A stretch of 64,000 nt of DNA from Boletus sp. NGJ (Eukaryota > Basidiomycota > Agaricomycetes > Boletales > Boletaceae): assembly GCA_019096195.1 (NCBI GenBank), contig JAGTXK010000197.1, positions 83,039-147,038 of the forward strand, in the 5' to 3' direction. The notes beneath the pieces are model-generated. The model saw only the letters and a program-made list of their open reading frames with translations, searched no databases and was not told where the DNA came from. Shown in pieces: positions 48,001-59,250 of the stretch (position 1 is the first letter of the stretch; every line of letters starts with the position of its first letter). The translations under genes were made by a program, and so were the position numbers.

Positions 48001-49153
48001 ATGCTGCCCACCACTGTTGTGCTTACAGCACCAGAGACAGGAACTGTGGTTCGGCCCATTCACGCGTACTCTGAAGAGCAGGCTGCGCAGATAGAGGCAC
48101 TTCGGGAGGTAAGGTGTCCAGCCACATAGCCAGATTGATCGAACTCAGTGCTCGGTCTTCGTATCGCGTCATCATTTGCGGCCGGCCCCCATCTCAAAGT
48201 ACGCTCACTCTCTCCTCCTACCTACTTCGGATCCGTATCACACGTGGGAACTCCGATGGCTGCACAAACCCGATACCATCCCTCGTTATATGCGCGCCGC
48301 GAAATGGAAGATGCATGATGCTGAGAAGAGAATAAAATCAACTCTCGAGTGGAGACGGGAATACAAGCCCGAGCTCATTCCGCCGGACGAGGTGAGCAAG
48401 GGCGACGTGTCGTTATTACTCAGCGAAGACACCTAATTATTCCAGGTCAAGATAGAATGTAAGACCGGTAAAATGTGTGTACTACTTTTATGCGTGTTTG
48501 CGCGTGCTGAACTGACATGTGGGTACAGCCTCCTTACAGGATTCGACAAAGATGGACGCCCCATCATCTACATGCGGCCGGGGAGAGAAAATACGGAAAC
48601 CAGCCCTCGTCAGCTGAGACATCTCGTATGGTGGCTGTAGGTGGAACTGACAGCTGACTGCGCTAGTTTTGACAAGGCGCCATACAGAGAACGCGCCAAG
48701 GACATGATGCCACCGGGTCAAGAGTCCCTTGTTATCATTGTCGATTACAAAACGACCACCCTGAGTACTAATCCTCCCATATCGGTAGCGAGCAAGGCAA
48801 GTGTTTGCTCTAGGTCCCTTCTGCTAGTTTGAGCGTAACCATTGTATTCGACAGGTGCTCACAATCCTTCAACAACATTACGTCGAAACGCTGGGACGTG
48901 CTATCGTCACGAATCTTCCGCTCCTTCTCAATTTTTTTTACAAAGGGATCGCCCCTTTCCTGGATCCCGTAACCCGAGACAAGGTTGAGCCAGCGTTTGA
49001 CGTGATTTTCGAGAAATGACTCAGTTGTAATAGTTGCGCTTTAACCCGGACCTCTTTGAGCTCGTCCCCCGGTCCCAGCTCGACGCTGATTTCGGAGGTG
49101 ATTATGCGTTTGAATTCGAGTTCGAAACATACTGGACACAAATAATCGAGTAA
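48001..49153 (+). CDS. Sec14-like (CRAL-TRIO) phosphatidylinositol-transfer protein
   Basis: Lipid-binding protein of the Sec14/Pdr16 group, likely moving phosphatidylinositol between membranes. Exons begin at 48001 and include 48001-48108, 48200-48391, 48446-48474 and 48529-48631, then further exons to the stop at 49151-49153. The N-terminal helical domain has LLLPTSDPYHTWELRWL and AKWKMHDAEKRIKSTLEWRR. The CRAL-TRIO core has LLTGFDKDGRPIIYMRPGRE, WWLERAKDMMPPGQES (restored by splicing) and IIVDYKTTTL. The tail LDADFGGDYAFEFEFE is the family's end motif. Confidence 0.9.
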
Positions 49154-49640
49154 AGCACGCTTTTGTTTCGGTTTTCTCAGATGATCTGACGCGCTTTGGT
49201 AGCCACTGTGGTATCGCACCAGACGGAACAAGGTTATCTGGCTACTTTGATGGCCCTATATCTACCGGAAATGATGAACACACCCTGTCCATGGAGGAAA
49301 AGGTTCTTTGCGATGCTGAATAGTAGAGGAGGGGGTTGTGAGGGGTTGATTACATGATATGTTTGTGCATGTATAGGTGATTTGGGAGGATATGCGGCCA
49401 ACCGCAACAGCAGCTGCCAACAGACGCCACGCCATAAGTCGCCGCCTGGGATCATCAGCCACCGTTTCCGAAGCCACCGCCAAAACATACGGGGCATTCG
49501 ATAGAACATATCCTCAAGCATTGTCCACACGTCGTGGCTTGTAGTGAGATCCCTGAGCGAGTCCGTGTAAAAGAGAGATGACCCGGCAGTCAAAGCAGAC
49601 AGTGCGTAACACTCATTGCTCGTAGCGTTCCGGTCTCCCG
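49154..49640. other. Spacer, may hold 5' exons of the zinc-finger gene
   Basis: Between the Sec14-like gene and the first recognised zinc-finger exon. A Gln/Asn-containing stretch near 49400-49480 is open in one plus frame and could be a 5' exon, but I could not link it with confidence. Confidence 0.4.
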
Positions 49641-51294
49641 TTGAATCAGCCACCCGCATCATGTTGTATCCACTCCCCAATCGGATCGCAAACATCGCGT
49701 CCCTTGTGCCCACAGCCCGACCAGAAGAGGGACGCCCATAAGAAGAAGACCCAACAGCAGGACAAACCCTCCCCAAAGAAACCCTCAGAATCCACCATAT
49801 GGCCCTGCAGGATCAACGGTTGCAACAAGCAGTTTGCTAGAGAGGCTGATCTCAAGAGACATCAGCGCACGACCAAGCTTCATTCTGTGCCCGGATTGTA
49901 CGTGTTCTTCTAATCATAGGGGCACGCATACACTGACCCTCCACAGTGCTTGTCCCCAGTGTGACGCCAGGTTCACTCGTGTCCGTCTTGGCTTCTTTTT
50001 GCCTCGTGCATCCAGCTGACAACATCCCAGACCGACGCTCTTCGCAGACACCAAAAGTCGAGGTCAGTGCATGCATCTCGCCTTTCTAACTCGTTTCATC
50101 AACCCGTCTGTCAGACATAATGGGGTCGTGATCGAGCCTACAGATAGTGCAGACAGGAGGAGGTCCATGGGTGATGAGGATCCTCATTCCTCTGGTTCGC
50201 GATCAAAGAGCCGCAGTAGAACGCCCTCATCAAAGGAGAATCCCAGCGCCCCCACTTCTCTTCCCCCAACCACGGTCCCTCCAGGCGGTCCACAAAGTTA
50301 TTACCGTCAACACACATTTGCAGGCGGTGAGTGTATGCATTTTCTGGTGCGACTCCCTGATGCTAGCCTTTATAGTCATGATCCCTCCACCCGGAATGAT
50401 GGTCGATGGTCAATATTCCCCCGCCGTTGGGCTCCCTACATCTGCAGCTCGGCTACATCAAGCGAGCTGGCAATCCGCACCTCCTTGGGGCGGCGATGGT
50501 TCTCAACCACCACCTCCTCATATGATGCATCCTGGTTATCCGCAGCCCTATTACAGTGCACCACCGCAATATTATCGGCCTGGTGCCATGATGCATCCCC
50601 CTCCTGACGTCGTGGCCCATCAACAAATACCGAACGGTATTGGTTCATCAAGCAACGGCGAATCATCGTCGTCGCGCAAAGGTAGCCCCGCCATGGCCGT
50701 TGACCCCTCGCTGGATCGTGCCGGAATGGAAGACCCCTCCGAGACTGGTGATGCTGAGACCGCTGTGATCGACCCTTCGTTAGTGTCGTCCTCTGCGAGT
50801 AGTGCTGACAGTGAGTCCCGTTTTACGCATCCCAGAACCATTTATTAATGCAATGTACAATACAATAGATGGAGAGTCTTCCACGGACGGTCAAGTCTTG
50901 AGAGTACCAGAAGCAGGGCCGTCTCCTAGCTGCGGGAAACATATTTCTTCACCCAGTTCAGGCAAACCACCAAATGGGGAAGGGAACGGTAGCGAAAGCG
51001 AAGGAATCATCGTTCAAAATTTGCTTTCACCCGACCAAGACCATCCTTATTCATCTCCTCATTCAGCGCCTTTGGAGCATCCCCTCGAAATGGAACAAAT
51101 ACTCACCGAGGACGGCGAACCCATGTTAAACCCAGGTTGGTTCTTCTTCCTTATATCTTGTCTCCCTGTTGACCCTTTTTGCGCTAGCCGAGTTATTGAC
51201 GCAGGTCAGTACGAGCAACACGACCTCTACGGTACTTGATCTAATGCTCCAGATTCTGAGACAGGAGTCTCTCGCTTCTCCACCTCCTTCATAA
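49641..51294 (+). CDS. C2H2 zinc-finger transcription factor (5' end uncertain)
   Basis: Probable nuclear DNA-binding regulator. The recognised reading starts around 49641, but no good ATG is present in that frame; upstream exons are likely. Finger 1 is WPCRINGCNKQFAREADLKRH followed by QRTTKLH; finger 2, assembled over two introns, is ACPQCDARFTRTDALRRHQ. Between and after them are basic, Ser/Pro-rich and Tyr/Pro-rich stretches (HPGYPQPYYSAPPQYY) that look like activation segments. The C-terminus, spliced from short exons, reads PAELLTQILRQESLASPPPS and ends at 51294. Targets unknown. Confidence 0.82.
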
Positions 51295-51662
51295 ATGTGT
51301 ACTCTACCTCTACCCATGGTATTATATTGACATAACACTCTCATAATCTTCTTCGGGTCACAAATTTTTGGTTGGATATGTTCGTATTACAATACTTGCA
51401 CCCAGCGCGCGTGGACGCGGTGTTTCCGTAGAATGTTTTTAGACGCTCTTCACGCATGTCGATCCAGTTGAACTAATTGATATCACAGTTTGCATTCGAC
51501 CGAAGGTAACGAAAGGTCGTTCAGTGCTACATGCATGCTGTGGAGAGCTGGTGATGCGTCAACATCCAGGTAAAGATACACAAGTATCTCGCTGTTGAGA
51601 GCGAGGGTGGGAGATAGTATATGGTATGAACACAATGCTTGTCAAACTCGTATCGTAACAGA

Positions 51663-53045
51663 TCAGAGCACCTGAACCTTGGGCCATTTGAACTGGGGAC
51701 CGACCTGTTAGCAAAAAAAAAGTAAACATCAATCTCGTCCGACGGTCAAAGCAGAAAAGGCAACACACCAGCTGCACACACATGCCCCCCAACTTGTGCC
51801 CCACCTCGACACACTCAGCGAGGCTCTTCCCAGCAACGTACGCACCCAAGAACCCACCCGCGAACGCATCCCCAGCCCCGTTCGTATCCACGATCAACTC
51901 GCTCGCGATCGGCGTCACCGCAAACACCTTGGCCGGGTTCGCCCCGTCGACGAGAATGGTCGATTCAGGGCCCTGGGTGATCACGACGATGCGCGGGCGC
52001 GTAGTGTTGGCCTTGCGGTAGGTCGCGATGCCCTTGGCGATCTGGGCGATGTCGGTCGTGTCGGATTTGAGGATGGCTTTGGCGTATTCTTGGGCTTCGG
52101 ATTCGTTCCCGATGACGATGTCGGTGTAGGGGAGGACCTGCTCGAGTTGGGCGTTGAAGAATTGAAGGATGAACGGAGCGGAGAGGTTGAGGATAAAGGT
52201 CTGTGCGTGTAGGAAGGGGGATCGATGACGAGAACACGGCACGTGTGTGAGATGGGATGACAAAAGCCGGATGAAATGGACCCTCATACCTTGTTGTTCT
52301 CCGATGCGTGCTTGCTCAGCGTGAGTACTGAACTGACGCCATGCGTGAGGAAGAACCCTTCGACGTAAAACACCTTGGCACCCTGCACGAGCGGGGCAAC
52401 CGTCGCCGATGAGAGATGTGAGTCATCGAAATTTTCAGCGGCACGCAACGTTGTCACCAACGAACTAAAAAAAAGTCGACCGAATCCCTCGTGTCAACGA
52501 TCGCTGGGCCACGAGAACAAGGGTGCGCGAAAGAGGTTCCTACCGGTGGTGACCCGTGAGGACCACAGCACAAGCACCCGTCTTCGCTCCCTTCTTGACG
52601 AGATATACCTCGTCCAACCCTTCTCGCTTGTTCGCCGCCCGCAATTGCTCGGCGAGATCATCATCGCCTACACATCCCGTGTACACCACCGAGCCGGGAG
52701 GGAGGACGTACTAACATGGCATAGTCAGATCGGTCGAGAACACACGATCGTGAGTATATACTCACCGCAGCCCCACGCGCAGCGTTCTGGGACGCTCCTC
52801 CAGCGACGTACGTGACCGGGTAGTTCTTTACGATCTCCTCGTAGCTACGGTGAAACCAGTAGTCAATGATCGTGTTGATGGCGATCAAACGGGAGGATGG
52901 AAGGGTCGACGTACATGGGTTGATGCTTTTCCTCAGCGAGGATTGCGTTGTTGGCCTGGAGATCGTACTTTTTCAAGAGCTCTTCTCCGTCTCGGACCTG
53001 CACATCAAGAAGAGGGTTACCCAAACAGAAAATCTGGTACGACAT
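51663..53045 (-). CDS. Adenosine kinase (PfkB family)
   Basis: Phosphorylates adenosine to AMP in purine salvage and removes adenosine released by the methyl cycle. It starts MSYQIFCLGNPLLDVQV. Conserved blocks: VTYVAGGASQNAARGA (substrate loop), VYTGCVGDDDLAEQL, AKVFYVEGFFLTHG, DIVIGNESEAQEYAK and the anion-hole/catalytic motif DTNGAGDAFAGGFLGAYV, in which the Asp before AFAGG is the catalytic base. It ends VGPQFKWPKVQVL. Several introns of about 50-70 bp. Usual length for the family. Confidence 0.95.
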
Positions 53046-53239
53046 GGCGGGGATGGAGTGCAGGGACGTCGACGGAGAGCTGTGTGGGATCAAGGTTGTG
53101 GAAAGAGATAAGACCAGTCGCGTGGGTCGCCAATCCGGGTTCACACATCACACTAGAGGACACGAATTACCGTGGCGGCGTGGCCACGCCTCTAAGAAAC
53201 CAAACGTTATGTATTCCACAAAGCGAAGACACGAGGGTT

Positions 53240-56110
53240 GAAAGCATGGTAACAGTGACTATAAATGGAGGGAATTTTATGTATCAGCTGCATGGGTTTG
53301 AGAAAAGGTACGGACAACAATACTAGGTACGGTAATACACTGGGCGAATTGGTGGGTAAGAGCAACATTACCAGTTGCTCGAGCCTTGATAGCACACAAG
53401 TCATGGAATGCAACAGAAAAAGCAAAAGGAAGAGACTTGGTGGATGCTAAAGATGCCTTCAGTATCTGGACATCATTATCAGAAAAGAATACAAAGCCTC
53501 TGAACAAAAGAGGCTTTGCAAAGGAGGATGCAACCTTGTTATAGGGCCTGTCTTTAGATGATGAGCTCTCATCAGATGTACCATTGCTGATTTTCACTGC
53601 TCTCAGATACCCTTTCCATGCCTCATCAACATGGATTTCAATGTCTTCCAAGTTCTTTGTGAGACCAAATATTCCACTGGCCTTGGCTTGAGCAGCCTTG
53701 GCCTTTGCTGCGTGCCAAGGTCTGCTCAGGTCCAGATCTTCTTCTGGAGACTGAGTCCTGAGTTTCCTATAGTCTTGCAGAGCCTCTTCTTTCAGGTTTT
53801 CTCCTTCCTCCACCAAAACATCTAGGATAAATGGTGAGCCTTGACGTTTGTGAGGGGTCTTTTGGGGGGTATTCTTGCCACCCTTTCCCTCAGATTGCTC
53901 CAGTTTCCATGCATACCATGGCTGTTTGGCTCCCCACTGCTGCCTATCCTGGTCAAAGACAGGGAGTTTGACTCTCAGTCCAGTCTTGCTTGCATCCAAG
54001 CAAGTGGTAAATCTAGATTAGATATCAGTGATATATCCAAAGAAAAGAAATAAACTGACATATAGGCCAAATGGATGGCTTTTTGATTTCCATATCCAAA
54101 CTCATAGACTGCAGCATCATGAAACTTTGAGTAAAGCCCAACTCTTGTTTCTGCAAGTCCTAGCAAAAGGACCTTTTGGAAGGCCTGCTGTGCTTGTTTG
54201 GGCTCAAGTTTAGAAGCTCTCTTGTCAAAATCTCTAACATGCTCCACTTCTCTCTCAAAGAAGGTAGAGAGATCAGAAGGGGCTGTACAGAGATAAGAGC
54301 TTCTGAACTGCTCTACCAGTGGCTTGCACCAGTTGAGCATTACAGTATCTATGAGGGAAAAAGGATATAGAAAAATAATGCAATTTTACCTCCATCCACT
54401 TACCTCCATCATAATCTTTAAAGAAATAACTTAGTTTGTGCAAATATAATCATCAACCACTTACCTCCACCACCAAGCATGCTGGCTAAAGATTGTTTCC
54501 CTTTGACAGGGAATACAATCACATTGAAGTAATTGCTCAGCTTGGGATGAGCAACTGCTCTAACCTGTATTTCATGGTAAATCATGAATTTCAATATGTG
54601 TGAATATTCACTTTTTGAATATCTGAAGGTAGCCTTGTTGGATTTCTGGACACCTTGGATTTGTATCAATAACATATAAAAAGCCACACCATAAAACAAA
54701 CAAAAACTTACAAGAACATCTCCAAGAATGATATCAGTTTGTTCACCAGTGGTGGGATTGATGATTGGTTCAGAAGATCTGAAGTGGATTTCACCCTCTT
54801 CCAAGACACCATAAGGATCTAGAAATACAATCAGAAAAAGAGTCACAATATAAAAGATAGCTACCAGGAACAATGTAAGCTTCACATGATTCCATAACTG
54901 GAATGTGAAACCTCTCCACATATTCATTGACAACTAGAGTGATGACAGACTCTAGTTTTCGAAACAGGAGATCCAGGTTCAAAGGGTGAAAACCGGCTTG
55001 GAGAAGCTCCAGCACAGTCTCATGAAGAGTAAGAGGATGGCCAGAAAATCTCTTGTGGCTGGCATCAACCAGGGGTCCAGCCTGGTGATAATCTGGATCA
55101 CCATCACCATCACCCTCCTCATCCTCTCGACCTTGGTCATCTATAGGGATAAGCTGCCCAAGACCTAGGGCACGAGCTTGCCCTGTGAGTAGTCTTCTTA
55201 GCCTACTCACCACAATGCTGCCTGCCCTTTCCACTGCCTTCCAGACCATAACCATGGATTGAGGTTGGGTCCAATCAATAAATGACTGGATCTCCTCCCT
55301 TAAACCCAGTGCCATCAAGTCCTTCAGAACCTGAGGGTTAATTCCATTATGGCAAAGATTTATCAGGGTCTGTGATGATAACCTGCTAGGGTGGGTTACC
55401 CTGGAAGGAGCAAGGAGATCAAAAGTTCTCTGAGCTCGACCAAGCTCAGAAGTTTTCCCCAATTTAATCTTGGTTTGGGATGGTCTAATCCAGATAGTGG
55501 CAGGTCCATCTGGAATCTGCTGAAGAGGATCTGGATGTAACACCCACATCCCTTTTGAACCACCTATACGTCCTTGTACAGCAGTGGGCCTGATGCTATA
55601 CTTCATAAGCCTCATGATTCGGGTGAGAGCAGCCCCATTAATGAGGCCACACCCATCAGTAAGCACCTTCTCAGCAGGTGCTTTACCTTCCCAGTCCTTG
55701 GGGCTGACATCTAATGAAGAAGTTGTATCAGTTTGGTGGCCACACAAAGAGATTACTCACATATGTCATCTACATCTTCATGGATGATGTGTTGGGGTTC
55801 AAATTCAATGGTAGGGATAGATGTAGACAACCCCAATGCCCATCGAGTTGACCATTTACTGATTGGCTAGCAAATGTGATATTAACTTTGACTTTACTCA
55901 GAACTACACCCTTACCTGCCGGTCATTCGAGCCAAGGGGGTTGTGCCAACAAATAAAGTCCTTCAGAGATATACGGAATTGGTCTCCATCCTGGCTACTT
56001 GCAGATCTTTCGAAATCTTGATTGGTCTCTATCAAATACATGCTACCTTCCTTTGCATGAAAGGGTAGGAAGACCCTCCCACAAAGGATGAACTTGCTGG
56101 AGCTCAGCAG
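53240..56110. other. CpG-depleted block spanning most of the RdRP gene
   Basis: Counting by eye, bases 53401-55900 contain about ten CpG dinucleotides, with only three between 53401 and about 54965. A 60-base line at 56161-56220 alone has eight. The right-hand change falls inside one RdRP exon (55916-56384). The left edge is just beyond the RdRP stop codon. Neighbouring genes are CpG-rich. Confidence 0.85.
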
Positions 56111-57431
56111 GAGGCGGACATCATCACCATGCTTGTACAGGAGATCATCGGCAACGCGGACTTGGAGTATGCGACGTGAGCCGAGGTACCGAGAGAACCG
56201 GTGGGAGCGGCGAATTTCGGGCTTCTCGAGGTGTATCAAGAATCGACCGTGCGCCCGTACCAGCCGGCCGACTTGTTGGATCCGACCCCCGTACCAGCCG
56301 TCCTTGCCCTTCCACGGACCCATTCCGCCGAGTCCGCGGCCTTTGTTCTCGAGGATCGCATCCTGCTCGCGGTCATACTCGATCCTAGTAACATCATGAG
56401 TAAACGTATTGCGTCGAATAAGCCCCATGAAATGAAAAAAAATGCACCAAAGTTCTGCCGCGGACGCCGGAGGCACCTCGCGCCGTTGCATTACGGCTGC
56501 GACTGTATGTGCGGCATGGACATTGGTCCCGCGGAGTTGATGGATTTTCTCCAAGGTTAGCGAGGACCATGTCCAGCTTCCATTAGTGACACCACGTGCG
56601 ATTTCATACACCGTTCCCCAGGCGAGGTTATTTGCGTCAAGCTGGGACTGGGCCGATGCGTCGTGGGCGATGACGAAGGGGTCGAGGTCACTCCCGAACT
56701 CGGAGCTGCTGGCTTGCGGGGGGTTGCGCAACGCGCTCGCCGTGGCATGAAGCCGTTTTGCCGGTTGAGGTTGGGTAGTCGGAGAAGGAGGAGGTGAAGT
56801 CGGGCCCGGGACATCGTGCATATTGGTGGTGCGTTTAGAAGGGACAGCGACAGCGGACGCCGGACGCATAGCGATGTAGGGTGATGTCTTCATGGCACTG
56901 GTGGTAGCACCAATACTGATAACTGTAGATCGATTGATGAGTGTAGAAATGGGCCCGGAAGTTGCCCGGTCGCGGCAAGAACTCACGTTCTTCCACTGAT
57001 CGAAGGAATCAGTGTTCGGATTCAGACAAGGGTGAGAGCAGTGGAGCGTCATGGGGACGGGACCTACCCTGCATTTCCTCTGAGCTGGAATCAACGTCCA
57101 TCGGTGAAGGCGAGCGGTCTGATATCGTCGCCCTTTGGATTCTCAAAGTCCGCGTGCGCTCCGACAGGGTGACAGGAGACGTTGACAACTCGGTATCTAT
57201 CGCTGTTGTTTCCGGGCCTAAAGAATTGAGAACAGATGAGGAACATGGATGATGGGTTGGATTATCGCCAGCGATGGCGTTTGATACATACCCAGGATTT
57301 TCATTTGTTCTGCGAAGACGTCTAGTCCCTCGGAATATTCTTCTTCGTCCTCCTGTGAAAAGGGAAGAAAAAAACACAAAGTCAGCATAAATCCTCTTTT
57401 CAGGTATGGTTGCGCACGAAATCAATCGGCA
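53277..57431 (-). CDS. RNA-dependent RNA polymerase, quelling type (QDE-1/RdRP family)
   Basis: Makes double-stranded RNA from aberrant transcripts for RNA interference. Proposed exons: 57431-57417, 57352-57292, 57217-57068, 56995-56987, 56922-56448, 56384-55916, 55866-55761, 55710-54865, 54818-54712, 54653-54612, 54564-54465, 54414-54403, 54348-54060 and 54012-53277; total 3,417 nt, 1,138 residues, all phases consistent. Motifs: LTDGCGLINGAAL, SIRPTAVQGRIGGSKGMW, DPYGVLEEGEI, GDVLVSRNPTRLPSDIQK, then VIVFPVKGKQSLASMLGGG and catalytic DYDGD. C-terminal FTTCLDASKTGLRVKLP is also typical. The 12-nt exon (54403-54414) holds the catalytic core. The N-terminus is acidic and Ser/Pro-rich; the first exons are less sure, and an alternative start is ATG at 56893. 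Confidence 0.9.
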
Positions 57432-57814
57432 TGATTGTGTGGTTGATTTGAAGTTTGGAAGTAGCTTAAACGTGCGTTGATGGTAGTAGCAGTTCAAGCG
57501 AGAAGTCCCCAAAAAGGCGCTCGGAATGAGACGAAATTGTGAACCACGATTTCGCGCGCGCTTTGCGTATTGAATTTGCTGTGGCGACGAATGATATCGA
57601 TATCGATGGGTCCCAGCCTTGGTGCTTTTCTGATACAGTAGGATTCGTCGAGTCTGCAGCGAGGCACCAACTCGCAAGGTCTCAGGGCATTCATGGCATG
57701 GTGCTTGCTGTCACGCGTAAAAGCAATGTTCACAAAGGGGGCGAAAATCCAAGGACAGAAAGATAGAGATTATGTCTTATTACAAAGAGCTTACAACGAT
57801 CATAAAATAAGCGG

Positions 57815-58914
57815 TTACTTGCGTGCAAAGGTGATCTGTAGAACGGATAAGTACGAGACGAACAATCAAATAAGAAACAAGCCTTGATCTTGTTCTCTCC
57901 ATCGAGCTTGTAGTTGTGCAAAGCATCCTTGGCAACTCCTGCGCTCGTCTCGTCCATATACTCCACGAAAGCGATGTCTCGTTTCGTGGGAATGAGCCGG
58001 ACTTCGTGAAGGTTCGGATATCTGAAGAATTGCATTCAACAGACGTGGTGGGGAAATAAGGGCAAGAGGCTAACTGAGAGAAGAGTGCCATAAGTTGGTC
58101 CTTGGTGACACTTTCCGGTAGATTTTGTAGGAATAAAATTTTGTTAGGCGGGAGATATTCGTCTGGCATTTGTACAGCTTGTCGTTTGGGAGCGGGAGCC
58201 GCAGTAGTACCGTCGACTGATGACGATGGGTCAGTCAAACAGTAAAGTAAGAAGGGTGCAAGTCTACTTTCTGCAGCCAATCTCTTCGAACGAAACTTTT
58301 GCTTGAGAGGATTGGAATAGCGAGTCGTTCCTTGGTATTAGCAATGGATTAAATGTGCACAGGCAAGCGGTGAGTTTGGCATACGTTTGTGCTCGGCTCT
58401 CTGAGCTTTGTGCGCCTCGAAACTTTCAACATCCAGCCGTTTCACGACCGCGTCCGACCTCGTTCTGGCAAATGATATTTGCTGTGGCGGAGTGTTAGTA
58501 CGATGGAATCGATCGTCAACGAGAGATGTCCTACCATGGGTTTTGAGTACAGAGGAAATCCCCGGACCTCTCTCATTGCTTTGGCGGCGATCTCAGATGA
58601 TGCGAACGACACGAATGCTTGACCGCGCATCCGTAGATTGCTGTGGGCGACGACATCTAGGACTTCACCATATGATTTGAAAAGACCTCGCAAAGATGCT
58701 TTAAGTACTGTTTCGATATGGCCGTCAACTGACTAGAATGAACATTTTATCGGGAACGCTGACCGTCGACCTTTATCTTCTCGTTGAGATTTTGGATATA
58801 AAGGGTCTCTGAAGCGATTTCATCTTGCGGTGGAGGTTGGGCGGCATCGTCAGGGACTGCGGGCGCGACTTGGGCAGGAATTTGGTTTAATGGGGGAGTC
58901 TGAACGTCAGCCAT
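57815..58914 (-). CDS. U1A/U2B''-type spliceosomal snRNP protein (two RRMs)
   Basis: RNA-binding protein of the U1 or U2 snRNP. It starts MADVQTPPLNQIPAQ. RRM1 includes ETLYIQNLNEKIKVDVLKAS, LRGLFKSYGEVLDVVAHSN and RGQAFVSFASSEIAAKAM, ending QISFARTRSD. A basic linker (NPLKQKFRSKRLAAE) follows. RRM2 has NKILFLQNLPESVTKDQL, YPNLHEVRLIPTKRDIAFVE and ITFARK at the stop (57815). Exons include 58914-58764, 58707-58535 and 58481-58385. The last intron (57836-57882, 47 bp) begins GC, not GT, yet joins KIK to ITFARK in frame. One protein of this type often serves both snRNPs in fungi, so U1A versus U2B'' is not decided. Confidence 0.9.
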
Positions 58915-59250
58915 GGCGGTTGCGGTTGGGAGTCGACGAGCGCGCCTGTTTGGTCTTGATATGACAAATTTCCTCTTCTGTACATGCCACACTTCCCTCC
59001 AATTTCGGGCTCAAAAACCATGACCGTAATAGGTGGGATTTCTAACCTACATACACTATGTACAACGACCGCGCTGCGCCAGGTTTCTAGTGTTACAGAA
59101 ATCCTGAATTTTTTTTTTCTATTCCCGTGCGAAAGGTGCCGCTTTCGGGATTTGCCGTGCTTCATATGACTGCTGCGCCGACTGTCGTTGCTACTGTACC
59201 AGAGCGCTTGACTCTCGGCTGGACCACTTGTGCAAACTTACCACTTGTTC

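Noticed and set aside
48632-48660. 30-bp intron in the Sec14-like gene giving WWLFDKAPYRERAKD
   Set aside because: Too short, and the longer intron restores WWLERAKDMMPPGQ, the family sequence.
54403-54414. Viral-type RdRP insertion
   Set aside because: The DYDGD motif, DGCG and GGSKGMW blocks are those of the eukaryotic RNAi polymerase family, not of viral polymerases.
53240-56110. CpG-poor block as a transposable element
   Set aside because: It encodes a complete set of cellular RdRP motifs, and I see no terminal repeats, integrase, reverse transcriptase or transposase.
57009-57677. Separate gene upstream of the RdRP (222-codon open frame)
   Set aside because: Most of that frame has no coding character; its conserved-looking parts join the RdRP frame through canonical splice sites.
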